Shown: in pieces, positions 17,275 to 27,181 of the stretch | Position numbering within the stretch: position 1 is the first letter of the stretch | How the letters are laid out: every line of letters begins with the position of its first letter | Origin: Methylobacterium bullatum | GTDB lineage: Bacteria > Pseudomonadota > Alphaproteobacteria > Rhizobiales > Beijerinckiaceae | Direction of reading: 5' to 3' | Assembly (NCBI GenBank): GCA_902712845.1 | Contig: LR743504.1 | Coordinates: forward strand, 313,501-377,500 | Length of the DNA stretch: 64,000 bases | Notes under the pieces: model-generated | What the model saw: only the letters and a program-made list of their open reading frames with translations | Database searches by the model: none | What the model was told of the DNA's origin: nothing | Translations under genes and position numbers: made by a program

Positions 17275-19434
17275 TCAGAATTTGGCGACGACCTGGGCGC
17301 GAACGATCCTTGGCGCGCCCGGGCTGATGTTGTTGTTCCCGTCCGCCGTGGCGATGTAGCCCCGGTCGAAGACGTTCTCGATGTTGATCTGCGCCCGCAC
17401 CAGATCCGTGACCTGATAGAAGAGGCCGAGGTCGAAACGGGTGTAACCGGGGAGCCTGACCGTGTTGTCGGCCGCCGCGAACGTATGGGTCTGGTGGATC
17501 GCGCCGACGCCGAACGAGAAGGACGGCGTGACCGCGAACTTGTTCCACACGGTGACCGCGTTGAACGGCACCAACCCGACATGGTTGCCCGGAACGATGG
17601 CCGCAGAACTGAACCCGCTGACGATGCGCGCATCGGTGAAGGCATAGCCGCCCGCCACCTGCCACCAATCGGTGACGAAGCCGTTGGCGCCGATCTCGAC
17701 GCCCTTCGCGTTGGTCTGGCCGCTCAGCAGGAAGAAGCCGGGGCGGTTCGGATCGGCGAGCCGCTGGTTGAAACGGTCGAGGTCGTAGAGAGCGCCCGTC
17801 AGCTGGAGCGTCGACGAGACGTCCCATTTCACGCCGACCTCGCGGTTCTCGAACCGCTCCGGTTCGGCGATGGCCAACCCCTCGGACAAGGCACTGAATT
17901 GGTCGCCGGCGGATGGCAGATACGACACACTGTAGTTGCCGTAGAAGGCGAGGTTGTCCACCGGCTTGAACACCAACCCGACCCTGGGCGACAGCAGATC
18001 GTCGATGCGGGAATTGGTGACGTTGGTGCGCCGGTCCGTCGAGGAGAAATCGAAGTGATCGTAGCGCAGGCCGCCGATCACCTGGACATGGGGACCGATC
18101 TCGATCTGATCCTGGACGTAGACCGCAGCCAGTCCGAGGTCGTAGCGGCTGTTGGAGGCCGAGGCCAGGTTGCGGAAGCTGACGGGAACGCGCGAAACCG
18201 GCGAGAGCGGATTGACGGTCAGCGTCTGCGTTCCGGTCGTCGCGAAGAAGCCGTCTTCCCGGTAAGTGATGCCTTCCTGCTTGCCGAGTTCGAAACCCGC
18301 GAGCAGCGTATGGGCCAGCGGCCCCGTGGCGAATTTGTAAGTGAAATCGTTCTGGTTGAAGTAGTTCGTCCTCGGCGTGTCGTTGTTGAACGCGCTGAGA
18401 TCGACGGTCGTCCCGGCGGCGTTCACCGCACCGCCGGCGCGGATGCTCGGATACACGACCTGATAGGCCTTGTCGTAATCGGCATAGCGGAACTGGCTCC
18501 GCATCTCGACGCCCGAGGTGAAGCGGTGATCGAGAACCGCCGTCGCGATATGCGCGTCCACACGCGAGTAGCTGAGGTCGGGATTGCCGAAGAAGGTTCT
18601 GATGTTGTCGCGATAGCGATAGGGCCGCCCGAGTTGGGACGGGATGCCGCGATCCGCCGTCCGGTCGTCGTGGAAATACTCGTAGGACAGTTTCAGCGTA
18701 GTCTCGGGCCCGAGCAGGATCGTTGCCGTCGGATTGATGCCCCAGCGCCGCAGGTCGACGTAGTCACGATAGGTACCGCTGTCCTCGAACATTCCATTGA
18801 GGCGGAAGAACACGCTGTCCGAGACCCGGTCGCCGACATCGACGGCGACCCGCTTGTTGAAGTACTGGCCACCTTGAAGGATGACTTCCCGAACCGGAGT
18901 TCCGGTAGCGTCCTTGAGAACGCGGTTGACGACGCCACCGCCGCCACCGCGACCGAAGATCATCGCGTTCGGTCCCTTGAGCACTTCGATGCGCTCGACG
19001 TTGTAGAGGTCGCGGAAGTACTGCGCGTCGTCGCGGATACCGTTGACGTAGAAATCGGCGCTGGATTGCTGCCCGCGGATCACGACCTCGTCCCGGTTGG
19101 CGGCGCCCTGGTGCAGGAACACGCCGGGCACGTAGCGCAACGCTTCGGTGACGCCCTGGAACCCCTGATCCTGGATCTGCTCGCGCGTCACGACCGTCAC
19201 GGCCTGCGGGGTATCGATCAGCTGGGTGTCCGTCTTCGTCGCGCTCCGGCTGCGGTTGGCGCGGTAGCCAACGCTATTGCCCCCCACCCCGTCCACACTG
19301 AGCTGGTCGAGGGTCACTTCAGTGTGGTTGCCGGGAACGGCGGCGACGGCCTGTGCTTCCACGACCCGCACGTCCGATAGGAAAGGCACGGCCGAGAGAA
19401 CCGTGATCAGACGTATACGGGCAAAGGGATGCAT
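17275..19434 (-). CDS. TonB-dependent siderophore receptor
   Basis: A 719-residue outer-membrane receptor. A signal peptide (first about 28 residues) is followed by the plug domain (DTPQAVTVVTREQIQDQGF, IRGQQSSADFYVNGIRDDAQ, VERIEVLKGPNAMIFGRGG) and a 22-strand barrel ending in the usual aromatic residue (VVAKF). The plug motifs resemble the FhuA/Fiu group for ferric siderophores, possibly catecholates. No tonB, exbBD, periplasmic or ABC transport genes are adjacent, so it is an orphan receptor. The AT-rich upstream spacer suggests iron-dependent control. Substrate not determinable from sequence. Confidence 0.9.
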   Translation of the reverse strand: MHPFARIRLITVLSAVPFLSDVRVVEAQAVAAVPGNHTEVTLDQLSVDGVGGNSVGYRANRSRSATKTDTQLIDTPQAVTVVTREQIQDQGFQGVTEALRYVPGVFLHQGAANRDEVVIRGQQSSADFYVNGIRDDAQYFRDLYNVERIEVLKGPNAMIFGRGGGGGVVNRVLKDATGTPVREVILQGGQYFNKRVAVDVGDRVSDSVFFRLNGMFEDSGTYRDYVDLRRWGINPTATILLGPETTLKLSYEYFHDDRTADRGIPSQLGRPYRYRDNIRTFFGNPDLSYSRVDAHIATAVLDHRFTSGVEMRSQFRYADYDKAYQVVYPSIRAGGAVNAAGTTVDLSAFNNDTPRTNYFNQNDFTYKFATGPLAHTLLAGFELGKQEGITYREDGFFATTGTQTLTVNPLSPVSRVPVSFRNLASASNSRYDLGLAAVYVQDQIEIGPHVQVIGGLRYDHFDFSSTDRRTNVTNSRIDDLLSPRVGLVFKPVDNLAFYGNYSVSYLPSAGDQFSALSEGLAIAEPERFENREVGVKWDVSSTLQLTGALYDLDRFNQRLADPNRPGFFLLSGQTNAKGVEIGANGFVTDWWQVAGGYAFTDARIVSGFSSAAIVPGNHVGLVPFNAVTVWNKFAVTPSFSFGVGAIHQTHTFAAADNTVRLPGYTRFDLGLFYQVTDLVRAQINIENVFDRGYIATADGNNNISPGAPRIVRAQVVAKF

Positions 19435-19802
19435 CGGCGAGTCTCGACTCTATTGGTACTATTCTGCATAAGCGGAGAAATATCACGCTTAACTGCAGAG
19501 CCCATTCGACTAATAGACACGCATATTTGATCGGCAACCTGTCATAGCCGGGTTGACAACATTCCAATTTTACAAGTCATTTAATAAACGTTCTAAGATA
19601 CCGACTAAGCGACGGAACGCGTGGTAGAAAACGCTTCGCCCGCAAAGCAGCACTGAGAGTCGAGCATCTCTGGTTTCACCGGAGCGATGCAAAAATGTAT
19701 CACTTCGCACAGAGCGCTCCTGGGGCCGCGCGTTGAGCGCAGGCCGCGCTCATGCTAGGCGCCAGCCTCATTGTCCCCATCCGTCCGACCCGAGGCGCCC
19801 GT
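19435..19802. other. Divergent AT-rich regulatory region, TonB receptor / purB
   Basis: 368 bp without a gene. It is distinctly AT-richer than its surroundings, especially 19480-19620. It contains TTTAATAAACGTTCTAAG (19580-19597), one half of which matches the iron-responsive Irr box half-site TTAGAA on the minus strand. Promoters for both genes must lie here. Confidence 0.45.
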
Positions 19803-21110
19803 ATGATTGCCCGCTATAGCCGCCCCGAGATGACGGCGATCTGGTCTCCCGAGAGCCGCTTCCGCATCTGGTTCGAGATCGAGGCCCACGCCACCACGGC
19901 GCTGGCCGAGATCGGCGTGGTGCCCAAGGAGGCCGCCGATACGATCTGGGAGAGGGGCCGCGACGCGGTGTTCGACGTCGCCCGCATCGACGCCATCGAG
20001 GCGGTCACCAAGCATGACGTCATCGCCTTCCTGACGCATCTCGCCGAGATCGTCGGCCCCGATGCGCGGTTCGTGCACCAGGGCATGACCTCGTCGGACG
20101 TCCTCGACACCTGTTTCAACGTGCAGCTCGTCCGGGCCGCCGACATCCTGATCAAGGATGTCGATGCGTTGCTCGCCGCGATCAAGCGCCGGGCCTTCGA
20201 GCACAAGCTGACCCCGACCATCGGTCGCTCGCACGGCATCCATGCCGAGCCGGTGACCTTCGGCCTGAAGCTCGCCCAGGCCTATGCCGAGTTCGAGCGC
20301 GCCCGCGCCCGCCTCGTCGCCGCCCGCGAGGAAGTCGCCACCTGCGCGATCTCGGGCGCCGTCGGCACCTTCGCCAATATCGACCCACGCGTGGAAGAGT
20401 ATGTCGCCAAGGCGATGGGCCTCACGCCCGAGCCGGTCTCGACGCAGGTCATCCCCCGCGACCGCCATGCCATGTTCTTCGCTACCCTGGGCGTCGTCGC
20501 GAGCTCGGTGGAGCGCCTTTCCATCGAGGTGCGCCACCTGCAGCGCACGGAAGTTCTGGAAGCGGAGGAGTTCTTCTCCGAGGGCCAGAAGGGCTCGTCG
20601 GCCATGCCGCACAAGCGCAATCCCGTGCTGACCGAAAACCTCACCGGCCTCGCCCGCATGGTGCGCTCCTTCGCGCTGCCCGCCATGGAGAACGTGGCGC
20701 TCTGGCACGAGCGCGACATCTCGCATTCCTCGGTGGAGCGCATGATCGGCCCCGACGCGACGGTGACCCTCGACTTCGCCCTGGGGCGGCTCACCGGCGT
20801 GATCGACAAGCTGCTGATCTACCCCGAGCAGATGCAGCGCAACCTCGACAAGCTCGGCGGCCTCGTCCACTCCCAGCGGGTGCTTCTGGCCCTGACGCAG
20901 GCGGGCGTGTCCCGCGAGGACGCGTATCGCCTGGTCCAGCGCAACGCCATGCCGGTCTGGCGCAGCGAAGGCGACTTCCTCACCCTGCTGAAGGCCGATG
21001 CGGACGTCACCGCGTCGCTGAGCCCGGAGCAGATCGAGGAGTGCTTTGACCTCGGCTACCATTTCAAACACGTGGACACGATTTTTTCGCGCGTCTTCGG
21101 TACGGCCTGA
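19803..21110 (+). CDS. purB: Adenylosuccinate lyase
   Basis: PurB splits SAICAR to AICAR and adenylosuccinate to AMP in purine synthesis. The 435-residue protein has the fumarase/lyase signature [10 protein letters not shown] at 265-274, the catalytic-loop region GQKGSS before it, the His motif [10 protein letters not shown] at 141-150 and HQGMTSSDV at 92-100. Start ATG at 19803 ([10 protein letters not shown]) is the family start; an upstream in-frame ATG at 19752 is less likely. purA lies 1.6 kb downstream in the same direction but is separated by two unrelated genes. Confidence 0.95.
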   Translation: MIARYSRPEMTAIWSPESRFRIWFEIEAHATTALAEIGVVPKEAADTIWERGRDAVFDVARIDAIEAVTKHDVIAFLTHLAEIVGPDARFVHQGMTSSDVLDTCFNVQLVRAADILIKDVDALLAAIKRRAFEHKLTPTIGRSHGIHAEPVTFGLKLAQAYAEFERARARLVAAREEVATCAISGAVGTFANIDPRVEEYVAKAMGLTPEPVSTQVIPRDRHAMFFATLGVVASSVERLSIEVRHLQRTEVLEAEEFFSEGQKGSSAMPHKRNPVLTENLTGLARMVRSFALPAMENVALWHERDISHSSVERMIGPDATVTLDFALGRLTGVIDKLLIYPEQMQRNLDKLGGLVHSQRVLLALTQAGVSREDAYRLVQRNAMPVWRSEGDFLTLLKADADVTASLSPEQIEECFDLGYHFKHVDTIFSRVFGTA

Positions 21111-21212
21111 TCGTCAATCGTACCCGAAGCGGCGATCCGCGGAGCACATTTCGTGCTTCGTGGATCGCGTAGCGGCGTAGCCGCCGTTTCTGCCCGGAGA
21201 AGAGGAAGTTCG

Positions 21213-22058
21213 ATGTCGCGCATCGTCTACGTCAACGGCGAGTTCGTGCCCTTCGAGGCGGCGACCGTATCGATCATGGACCGGGGCTTCCTGTTCGCGG
21301 ACGGCATCTATGAAGTGTCGGCCGTCCTCGGTGGCCGTCTGGTGGACAACGAGGCGCATCTGGCCCGGCTCGACCGGTCGCTGGGCGAGATCGGCATTCG
21401 CAATCCCTACCCGACCGAAGACTGGATCCGGCTCGAGACCGAGCTGGTCCGCCGCAACGGCGTCGACGAGGGCCTCGTCTACATGCAGGTGACGCGGGGC
21501 GCCTACGAGCGGGACTTCGCCTTCCCGCCGGCCGAGACCGAACCCACCGTGGTAATGTTCACCCAGGCCAAGACCGTGGCCAGGAACCCACTGGCGGAGC
21601 GGGGCGCCAAGGTCATCACCGTCCCCGACATCCGCTGGAAGCGGCGCGACATCAAGTCGGTGGCGCTCCTCGCCCAGGTTCTGGCCAAGCAGGAAGCGGC
21701 CAGGGCCGGCGTCGCGGAGGCCTGGATGGTGGAGGACGGTTTCGTCACCGAAGGCTCCTCGTCCACCGCCTTCATCATCACCGGCGGAAAGGTGGTGACC
21801 CGCCCGCTTTCCACCGCCCTGCTGCCCGGCATCACGCGCCTCGCCGTCATGCGCCTTGCCGAGGAAGCCGGTCTGACAATCGAAGAGCGGCTGTTTTCCG
21901 TGGAGGAGGCGTTCGCCGCGCAGGAGGCCTTCTACACCAGCGCTTCCGCCTTCGTGATGCCCGTCATCGACATCGACGGGCGCGAACTGGGCGACGGCAA
22001 GCCGGGGGCGCTGACGAAGCGTCTGCGCGCACTGTATCTGGAGATGGCCGGAGCATAA
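21213..22058 (+). CDS. D-amino-acid transaminase (class IV PLP enzyme)
   Basis: A 281-residue fold-type IV aminotransferase, probably converting D-alanine and 2-oxoglutarate to pyruvate and D-glutamate for cell-wall precursors or D-amino-acid recycling. Visible: SIMDRGFLFADGIYEV at 20-35, the PLP lysine in DIKSVALLAQ (K148), and the cofactor-contact Glu in VTEGSSSTAF (E180). The pattern favours D-amino-acid over branched-chain aminotransferase, but the two are close. AGAGGAAG lies ahead of the chosen ATG at 21213; an in-frame ATG at 21153 lacks such a site. Confidence 0.85.
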   Translation: MSRIVYVNGEFVPFEAATVSIMDRGFLFADGIYEVSAVLGGRLVDNEAHLARLDRSLGEIGIRNPYPTEDWIRLETELVRRNGVDEGLVYMQVTRGAYERDFAFPPAETEPTVVMFTQAKTVARNPLAERGAKVITVPDIRWKRRDIKSVALLAQVLAKQEAARAGVAEAWMVEDGFVTEGSSSTAFIITGGKVVTRPLSTALLPGITRLAVMRLAEEAGLTIEERLFSVEEAFAAQEAFYTSASAFVMPVIDIDGRELGDGKPGALTKRLRALYLEMAGA

Positions 22059-22142
22059 GGGCGAGCCGATCTCATCCGGCGGCGCCCTAGGAACTGCATC
22101 GCCGCCGGAGCGGTTTGTCTCCCGACTTGCTGGGGGACATCG

Positions 22143-22481
22143 ATGCCGACACCGTTTCGTCACGCCGCACTGCTCGCTTTCGCCCTGACGGCGTCGGGCG
22201 CCTATGCCCAGTCGCCCGACGCACCGCTGAAGGGGCGCGACACCTCCCCGAACATCCCGCCCTCCACGGAGACGGTGCCGGAGAAGGTTCGTCCGTCAGA
22301 GGACGGAACCGGCGGCTCGACCCTGAGCGACAAGCTCGAGAAGAACGACGGCGTCATCACGCCGCCCGGTAATTCCGCCCCCGGCATGGTGGTCAAGCCC
22401 CCGGAGAGCGGGAACAGCGGCATGCCGGTGATCAAGCCGGGCCAGTTGCCGGGCCGCGAACCGGGGACGGAAGCGCGCTAG
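22143..22481 (+). CDS. Small secreted Pro-rich protein, 112 aa
   Basis: A 112-residue exported protein. A clear signal peptide (HAALLAFALTASGAYAQ, cut after AYA) is followed by a disordered, Pro/Gly/Ser-rich chain with the segment LSDKLEKNDGVITPP and a C-terminal stretch with GMPVIKPG. Proteins of this pattern are common in methylobacteria and bradyrhizobia; no function is known to me. The stop codon TAG overlaps the first bases of repeat B copy 1, so the transcript runs directly into that structured repeat. Confidence 0.7.
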   Translation: MPTPFRHAALLAFALTASGAYAQSPDAPLKGRDTSPNIPPSTETVPEKVRPSEDGTGGSTLSDKLEKNDGVITPPGNSAPGMVVKPPESGNSGMPVIKPGQLPGREPGTEAR

Positions 22482-22583
22482 AGCGCTCTCCGCCGAAGTG
22501 GATGCCGGTTCGGCGAAAAAGAGCGCGGCAAAACAAAGGCCTAGAGATGTGCCCCGACCCAACGTGGTCGGGCGCAGCTCTAG
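22481..22583. repeat. Dispersed structured repeat B, copy 1
   Basis: A 103-bp repeat, about 94% identical (6 mismatches by eye) to 59842-59944. It can fold as two hairpins: GCGCTCT...CCGCCGAA with TTCGGCG...AGAGCGC, then CCCGACC-caacgt-GGTCGGG inside an AGAG/CTCT outer pair. It begins on the stop codon of the preceding gene. The CCGCCGAAGTGGATGCCGG core is familiar from many Rhizobiales intergenic regions. Confidence 0.85.
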
Positions 22584-22720
22584 GAATTGGGCGCGCCCCA
22601 AGCCTTCGGGCGCGGTTTGCTTGATTTCCTGCGAGGGATCGCGGAAAGACCCCGGAGATGCGTGTCGGCCCGCCCTCGCGGCGGGACGTTTCCACGCGGG
22701 CACCGGACAGGTTGAAGTGA

Positions 22721-24013
22721 ATGGCGAACGTCGTCGTCGTGGGCGCCCAATGGGGCGACGAAGGCAAGGGTAAGATCGTCGATTGGCTCTCGGAGCAGGC
22801 CGACGTGGTGGTCCGCTTCCAGGGCGGTCACAATGCCGGGCACACGCTGGTCATCGACGGCGTGACCTACAAGCTCGCCCTGCTCCCGTCCGGCGTCGTC
22901 CGGGGCGGAAAGCTGTCGGTGATCGGCAACGGCGTCGTTGTCGATCCCTGGCACCTCGTGGACGAGATCGCCCGGCTTCAGGCCCAGGGCGTGGAAATCT
23001 CGCCCAAGACCCTGCGCATCGCCGACAACGCGACATTGATCCTGCCGCTTCACCGCGAACTCGACCACTTTCGCGAGACCTCGAATGCCGGCCTGAAGAT
23101 CGGCACGACGAAGCGCGGCATCGGCCCCGCCTACGAGGACAAGGTCGGCCGCCGCGCCATCCGCGTGGTGGATCTGGCCGACGAGAGCACGCTGGAATCG
23201 AAGATCGAGCGAGTCCTCACCCACCACAACGCCCTGCGCCGGGGCCTCGGGATCGACGAGGTCGATGCCGGCGCGTTGCTCGCGGAACTGAAGGCGATCG
23301 CGCCGACGATCCTCCCCTACGCCACCACCGTGTGGAAGCTCCTCGACGACGAGCGCCGGGCGGGCAAGCGCATCCTGTTCGAAGGCGCGCAGGGTGCCCT
23401 CCTCGACGTCGATCACGGCACCTACCCGTTCGTCACCTCCTCGAACATCGTCGCCGCCCAGGCCGCCACCGGCTCCGGCATGGGGCCGTCGGCGATCGGC
23501 TATGTGCTCGGCATCGCCAAGGCCTATACGACCCGCGTCGGCGAGGGGCCGTTCCCCACCGAGCTCTTCGACGAGATCGGCGAGACGATCGGCGCCAAGG
23601 GCCGCGAGTTCGGCGTCAATACCGGGCGCAAGCGCCGCTGCGGCTGGTTCGACGCCGTCCTGGTGCGCCAGACCGTGCGGACCTCCGGCATCGACGGGAT
23701 CGCCCTGACCAAGCTCGACATCCTGGACGGATTCGACGCAATCAAGGTCTGCACCGGCTATCGCCTCGACGGACAGGTGCTCGATCACCTCCCCGCCAAC
23801 CAGGCGGCGCAGGCCAAGGTCGAGCCGATCTACGAGACCATCGAGGGCTGGTCCGGCACCACCGCCGGGGCACGCTCCTGGGCCGACCTCCCCGCTCAGG
23901 CGATCAAGTACGTGCGCCGGATCGAGGAGCTGATCGGAGCGCCGGTGGCACTGCTCTCCACGTCGCCGGAGCGCAACGACACCATCCTGATGCACAATCC
24001 CTTTGAGGATTGA
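22721..24013 (+). CDS. purA: Adenylosuccinate synthetase
   Basis: PurA joins IMP and aspartate with GTP to give adenylosuccinate, the committed step to AMP. The 430-residue protein starts [20 protein letters not shown], containing the GDEGKGK loop, then [12 protein letters not shown] near 35-46, [13 protein letters not shown] near 128-140 and [20 protein letters not shown] (in parts) near 220-240, and the GTP-site [10 protein letters not shown]. The length is normal. It is preceded by 137 bp after repeat B and appears monocistronic. PurB, which uses its product, is encoded 1.6 kb upstream. Confidence 0.96.
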   Translation: MANVVVVGAQWGDEGKGKIVDWLSEQADVVVRFQGGHNAGHTLVIDGVTYKLALLPSGVVRGGKLSVIGNGVVVDPWHLVDEIARLQAQGVEISPKTLRIADNATLILPLHRELDHFRETSNAGLKIGTTKRGIGPAYEDKVGRRAIRVVDLADESTLESKIERVLTHHNALRRGLGIDEVDAGALLAELKAIAPTILPYATTVWKLLDDERRAGKRILFEGAQGALLDVDHGTYPFVTSSNIVAAQAATGSGMGPSAIGYVLGIAKAYTTRVGEGPFPTELFDEIGETIGAKGREFGVNTGRKRRCGWFDAVLVRQTVRTSGIDGIALTKLDILDGFDAIKVCTGYRLDGQVLDHLPANQAAQAKVEPIYETIEGWSGTTAGARSWADLPAQAIKYVRRIEELIGAPVALLSTSPERNDTILMHNPFED

Positions 24014-24221
24014 GCGTCCGGCCAAGGCGAGGTCCACCGGTTCCTCCAGGGCAACCGGTGGACGAATGACAGGGGATGAAGCGCCGTGCGGGTGGATGAG
24101 ACCTCGTCCGAAGGGCGGACATCGCGGATGATGCCGACGCGCCTCGCCCAAGGGTGTTCCATCCCTGCAGTGAGAAGAGGGCGGCCTGCCGGCCGGCCCG
24201 TATAGGGCGGACCGAGGTTCG

Positions 24222-25793
24222 ATGGCCGACTATTACCCCTTGCTGGCACGAGCGCTCCAAGCGATGCCGGACCGTTCCCCGGCCTTGCGCAAGGCGGTCT
24301 ACGACCGGGCACGCGGCGCCTTGATCGGTCAGCTCCGTTCGCTCGAACCGCCCCTGTCCGAAGCCGATATCGACCTCGAGAGCAAGGCCCTCGAAACCGC
24401 GATCAGCAGGGTCGAGAGCGAGCATGGTGGGCCGCCCGCCGCCGTCGCCAACGATGTCGCGCCACCGGTCTTCGCCGTACCGGAGGAGCGCGACGTGCTG
24501 CCGGAAGCGGCGGCGCCGGATCGATCCGCCGACACCGAGAAAGGCCGCATCGCCGAGCCGGGCCTGCCGCCGGCCCCGGAGCCGAATCTCGGGATCCGCC
24601 CTTCCAGACCGGATCGCCAGTCGGGCGCGCAGCCCGATGCGTCGGCGCCCGAGCCGCTGCCGCCGGTGGGGGACGGATCGGCTCCGGTCTCCCAGGAGCC
24701 CGCGACGGTCCTGCCGATCAAGCCCCGCAAGGCGAAATCCGCGGACAGGGTTGCCGAAAGGAAAGCCGCCCGGGAAGCCGCGCGGAAGGCATCGAACGAT
24801 GAGACCGCGAGCGAAGGGACCGAGCCGGAACCGGCCAGCGAGCCGACGCCGGAACCATCGGTCGCCGAAGCCGCGACGATGCCCGCAGCGGCGGATGGCA
24901 GCCATGCGCGCAACCGCCCGCGCATCGACGTCGTGGCCCCGCGCAAGGGCCGCCCTCGTCTGATCCGCAACGTCTTCGTGGGAAGCGTCCTGCTCATCGT
25001 CGTCGGGTTGATCGCGGTGGCGGCCTTCATGCTGCGCGACAAACCCTCGGACCTGCAGCCCGGCAATACCGAGGCTCAGGAAGAGACATCCGATTCCGGG
25101 GCCGCGAAATATGCCGACCGAATCGGCGGGGATGCCCCCCCCTCCCCGGAACGACGCGACGCCTCAGCCCGCCAGACGCTCGCCCGGCCGCCAGCCGCGA
25201 CGCCGGCCGATCCGACCAAGCCGCCGGCCCAACCCGATGTGGCCGTCGCGCAGCGCGCCGTTCTCTTCGAGGAAAACACGGCGGGCGGAAACGCCCAGCC
25301 GATCACCTTCCAGGGCATGGTCGTATGGCGCCTGGAGGCGATGAACGGCGAGCAGGGCCAGCCGCTGGAAACCGTCATCCGGGGGCGTGTGACCTTCGCC
25401 GATGCCGGCTTGTCTCTGGTCATGACCATCCGGCGGAACCTCGACGCCACCTTCCCCGCCTCCCACACCATCGAACTGGCCTTCACCACGACGAGCCCGG
25501 CCGGGGATACGCATTCCGTTCAGGATGTCGGCCTGCTGAGTGCGAAGGAAGAAGAGGGAGGCCGGGGGTCGCCTGTATCGGGCCTGCCGGTGCGCGTGAA
25601 GGAGAACCTGTTCCTCATCGGCCTGTCGTCGCTGCAGGCCGACGTGGACCGCAACACGGATCTTCTGGAGCACCGCAACTGGTTCGACCTGCCGATGAAG
25701 TTCGCCGCCGGACCTCGCGGCGTGCTGACCTTCGAGAAGGGCTCATCGGGTAACCAGGTCATCAGTTCCGCCTTCGAGCAGTGGCGTCGATAG
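24222..25793 (+). CDS. Large single-span membrane protein, unknown function
   Basis: A 523-residue protein. Residues 1-65 are a helical N-terminal domain (MADYYPLLARALQAMPDRSP, then RKAVYDRARGALIGQLRSL). Residues about 70-240 are low-complexity, Pro/Ala/Glu-rich with a Lys/Arg/Ala cluster. One membrane helix at about 250-268 (NVFVGSVLLIVVGLIAVAAF) precedes a linker and a C-terminal beta-rich domain (about 350-520; VVWRLEAMNGEQGQP, VIRGRVTFADAGLSLVMTIR). The topology suggests a cytoplasmic N-terminal half and a periplasmic C-terminal domain. I do not recognise a named family. An intrinsic terminator follows. Confidence 0.75.
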   Translation: MADYYPLLARALQAMPDRSPALRKAVYDRARGALIGQLRSLEPPLSEADIDLESKALETAISRVESEHGGPPAAVANDVAPPVFAVPEERDVLPEAAAPDRSADTEKGRIAEPGLPPAPEPNLGIRPSRPDRQSGAQPDASAPEPLPPVGDGSAPVSQEPATVLPIKPRKAKSADRVAERKAAREAARKASNDETASEGTEPEPASEPTPEPSVAEAATMPAAADGSHARNRPRIDVVAPRKGRPRLIRNVFVGSVLLIVVGLIAVAAFMLRDKPSDLQPGNTEAQEETSDSGAAKYADRIGGDAPPSPERRDASARQTLARPPAATPADPTKPPAQPDVAVAQRAVLFEENTAGGNAQPITFQGMVVWRLEAMNGEQGQPLETVIRGRVTFADAGLSLVMTIRRNLDATFPASHTIELAFTTTSPAGDTHSVQDVGLLSAKEEEGGRGSPVSGLPVRVKENLFLIGLSSLQADVDRNTDLLEHRNWFDLPMKFAAGPRGVLTFEKGSSGNQVISSAFEQWRR

Positions 25794-25807
25794 GGGCGGC
25801 AAAAAGA

Positions 25808-25838
25808 AAGCCGGTCCCGCAGCAGCGGAACCGGCTTT
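25808..25838 (+). terminator. Rho-independent terminator
   Basis: AGCCGGT(C)CCGC-agca-GCGGAACCGGCT folds into a stem of about 11 bp with one bulge or mismatch, followed by TTTT. It lies 15 bp after the stop of the 523-residue membrane-protein gene. The complementary strand carries an A/T run on the other side, so it may also serve rpoH, which converges. Confidence 0.8.
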
Positions 25839-25982
25839 TCCCTCATCGACATCCGATGCGGCGTCTCGTCCCCGCTTCACCGACCCTGACCCGCAGGTCC
25901 TGATCGTTAAGGTCCGGCGGACGACGGGCGCCACGCAGTCGTGTGGCAGGCCTCGACGAGTCGGGCTCATCGAGGCCTGGTA

Positions 25983-26873
25983 TCAGGCGTGGGCGGCGGC
26001 CCGTGGCGCCTCGCGGGTGGCGAGGTTGCGCTTGACCGCTTCCTGGATCTTCTCGAACGCACGGACCTCGATCTGGCGGACGCGCTCGCGTGACACCCCG
26101 AATTCACCCGACAGGTCTTCGAGGGTGATCGGGTCGTCGGCGAGACGGCGAGCCTCGAAGATGCGGCGCTCGCGCGGATTGAGGACCGACAACGCGTCGC
26201 GCAAGGCGGTCAGACGGTTATGGCCCTCCTCTTCGCGGGCAAGCACGGTCTCCTGGCTCGGGCTGTTGTCCACCAGCCAATCCTGCCACTCGCCCTCCCC
26301 TTCCTCGCGGAGGGGAGCGTTGAGGGAGGTGTCGCCAGAGAGTCGGCGGTTCATGTCGATCACGTCCTGCTCGGGCACGCCGAGCTTGACCGCGATCTGA
26401 GCCACCTGATCCGGCTTGAGGTCACCCTCGTCCAGGGCGGAAATCTTGCCTTTGGCCTTCCGGAGATTGAAGAACAGCTTCTTCTGGTTGGCGGTGGTGC
26501 CCATCTTCACCAGCGACCACGAGCGCAGGATGTATTCCTGGATCGCCGCCTTGATCCACCACATGGCATAGGTGGCAAGGCGGAAGCCTTTGTCCGGCTC
26601 GAAGCGCTTGACGGCCTGCATCAGGCCGACATTGCCCTCGGACACGACCTCGCCGATCGGCAGGCCATAGCCACGGTAGCCCATAGCGATCTTCGCCACG
26701 AGCCGCAGATGCGAGGTGACGAGGCGGTGCGCCGCATCGCGGTCGCCCTGCTCACGCCAGTTCTTGGCCAGCGTGAACTCCTCGTTTGGCTCGAGCATCG
26801 GAAACTTGCGGATTTCATCGAGGTAGCGCGAAAGGCCACCCTCGGTGGCGAGCACGGGTAGTGCGCCTGCCAT
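25983..26873 (-). CDS. rpoH: RNA polymerase heat-shock sigma factor RpoH (sigma-32)
   Basis: A 296-residue group 3 sigma factor directing heat-shock transcription. Region 2 (SHLRLVAKIAMGYRGYGLP, then GLMQAVKRFEPDKGFRLATYAMWWIKAAIQ in parts), the RpoH box (NQKKLFFNLRK) and region 4.2 (LEDLSGEFGVSRERVRQIEV) are all present. The second ATG at 26873 has GGAG 8 nt upstream; the ATG at 26879 would sit directly on the ribosome site. The dnaK promoter at 44140 in this window matches what an alphaproteobacterial RpoH recognises. Some relatives have several rpoH genes; this could be one of them. Confidence 0.93.
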   Translation of the reverse strand: MAGALPVLATEGGLSRYLDEIRKFPMLEPNEEFTLAKNWREQGDRDAAHRLVTSHLRLVAKIAMGYRGYGLPIGEVVSEGNVGLMQAVKRFEPDKGFRLATYAMWWIKAAIQEYILRSWSLVKMGTTANQKKLFFNLRKAKGKISALDEGDLKPDQVAQIAVKLGVPEQDVIDMNRRLSGDTSLNAPLREEGEGEWQDWLVDNSPSQETVLAREEEGHNRLTALRDALSVLNPRERRIFEARRLADDPITLEDLSGEFGVSRERVRQIEVRAFEKIQEAVKRNLATREAPRAAAHA

Positions 26874-27181
26874 AGTCATCTCTCCTTGCAAGGTCCCCCG
26901 AACGGGCAGACCAGAAACGAACCGCCGCTCTTCGAGCCGACCGTCCCACTCCCCGAGCCTACTCGGAAAGGAAACGGTGCGGTAGCGGTCCGTGACTCGA
27001 CCGTCGCCATCAACGCGCCAGCGAGCCGATCGCCCGAAGGTGACACGAAAGGCCGCGGCCCGGGGTGCGCCGGCACACCTGTTTGCCGGCGACCCTTGAC
27101 AGCGACACCTCTGCAACAGGACCGGCGGTGAAGGGTTCCCACGGCCGGACACAGGTCCGCACCCGAGCGCCGCCCGCTTCC
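26874..27181. other. Intergenic region upstream of rpoH
   Basis: 308 bp between rluD and rpoH, both on the minus strand. It should hold the rpoH promoter; I could not identify -35/-10 elements. Short ORFs reading through it are not convincing. Confidence 0.4.

Noticed and set aside
17485..19380. 631-residue plus-strand ORF
   Set aside because: Antisense shadow of the TonB-dependent receptor, whose plug and barrel motifs are clear.
19755..21071. 438-residue minus-strand ORF
   Set aside because: Antisense shadow of purB.
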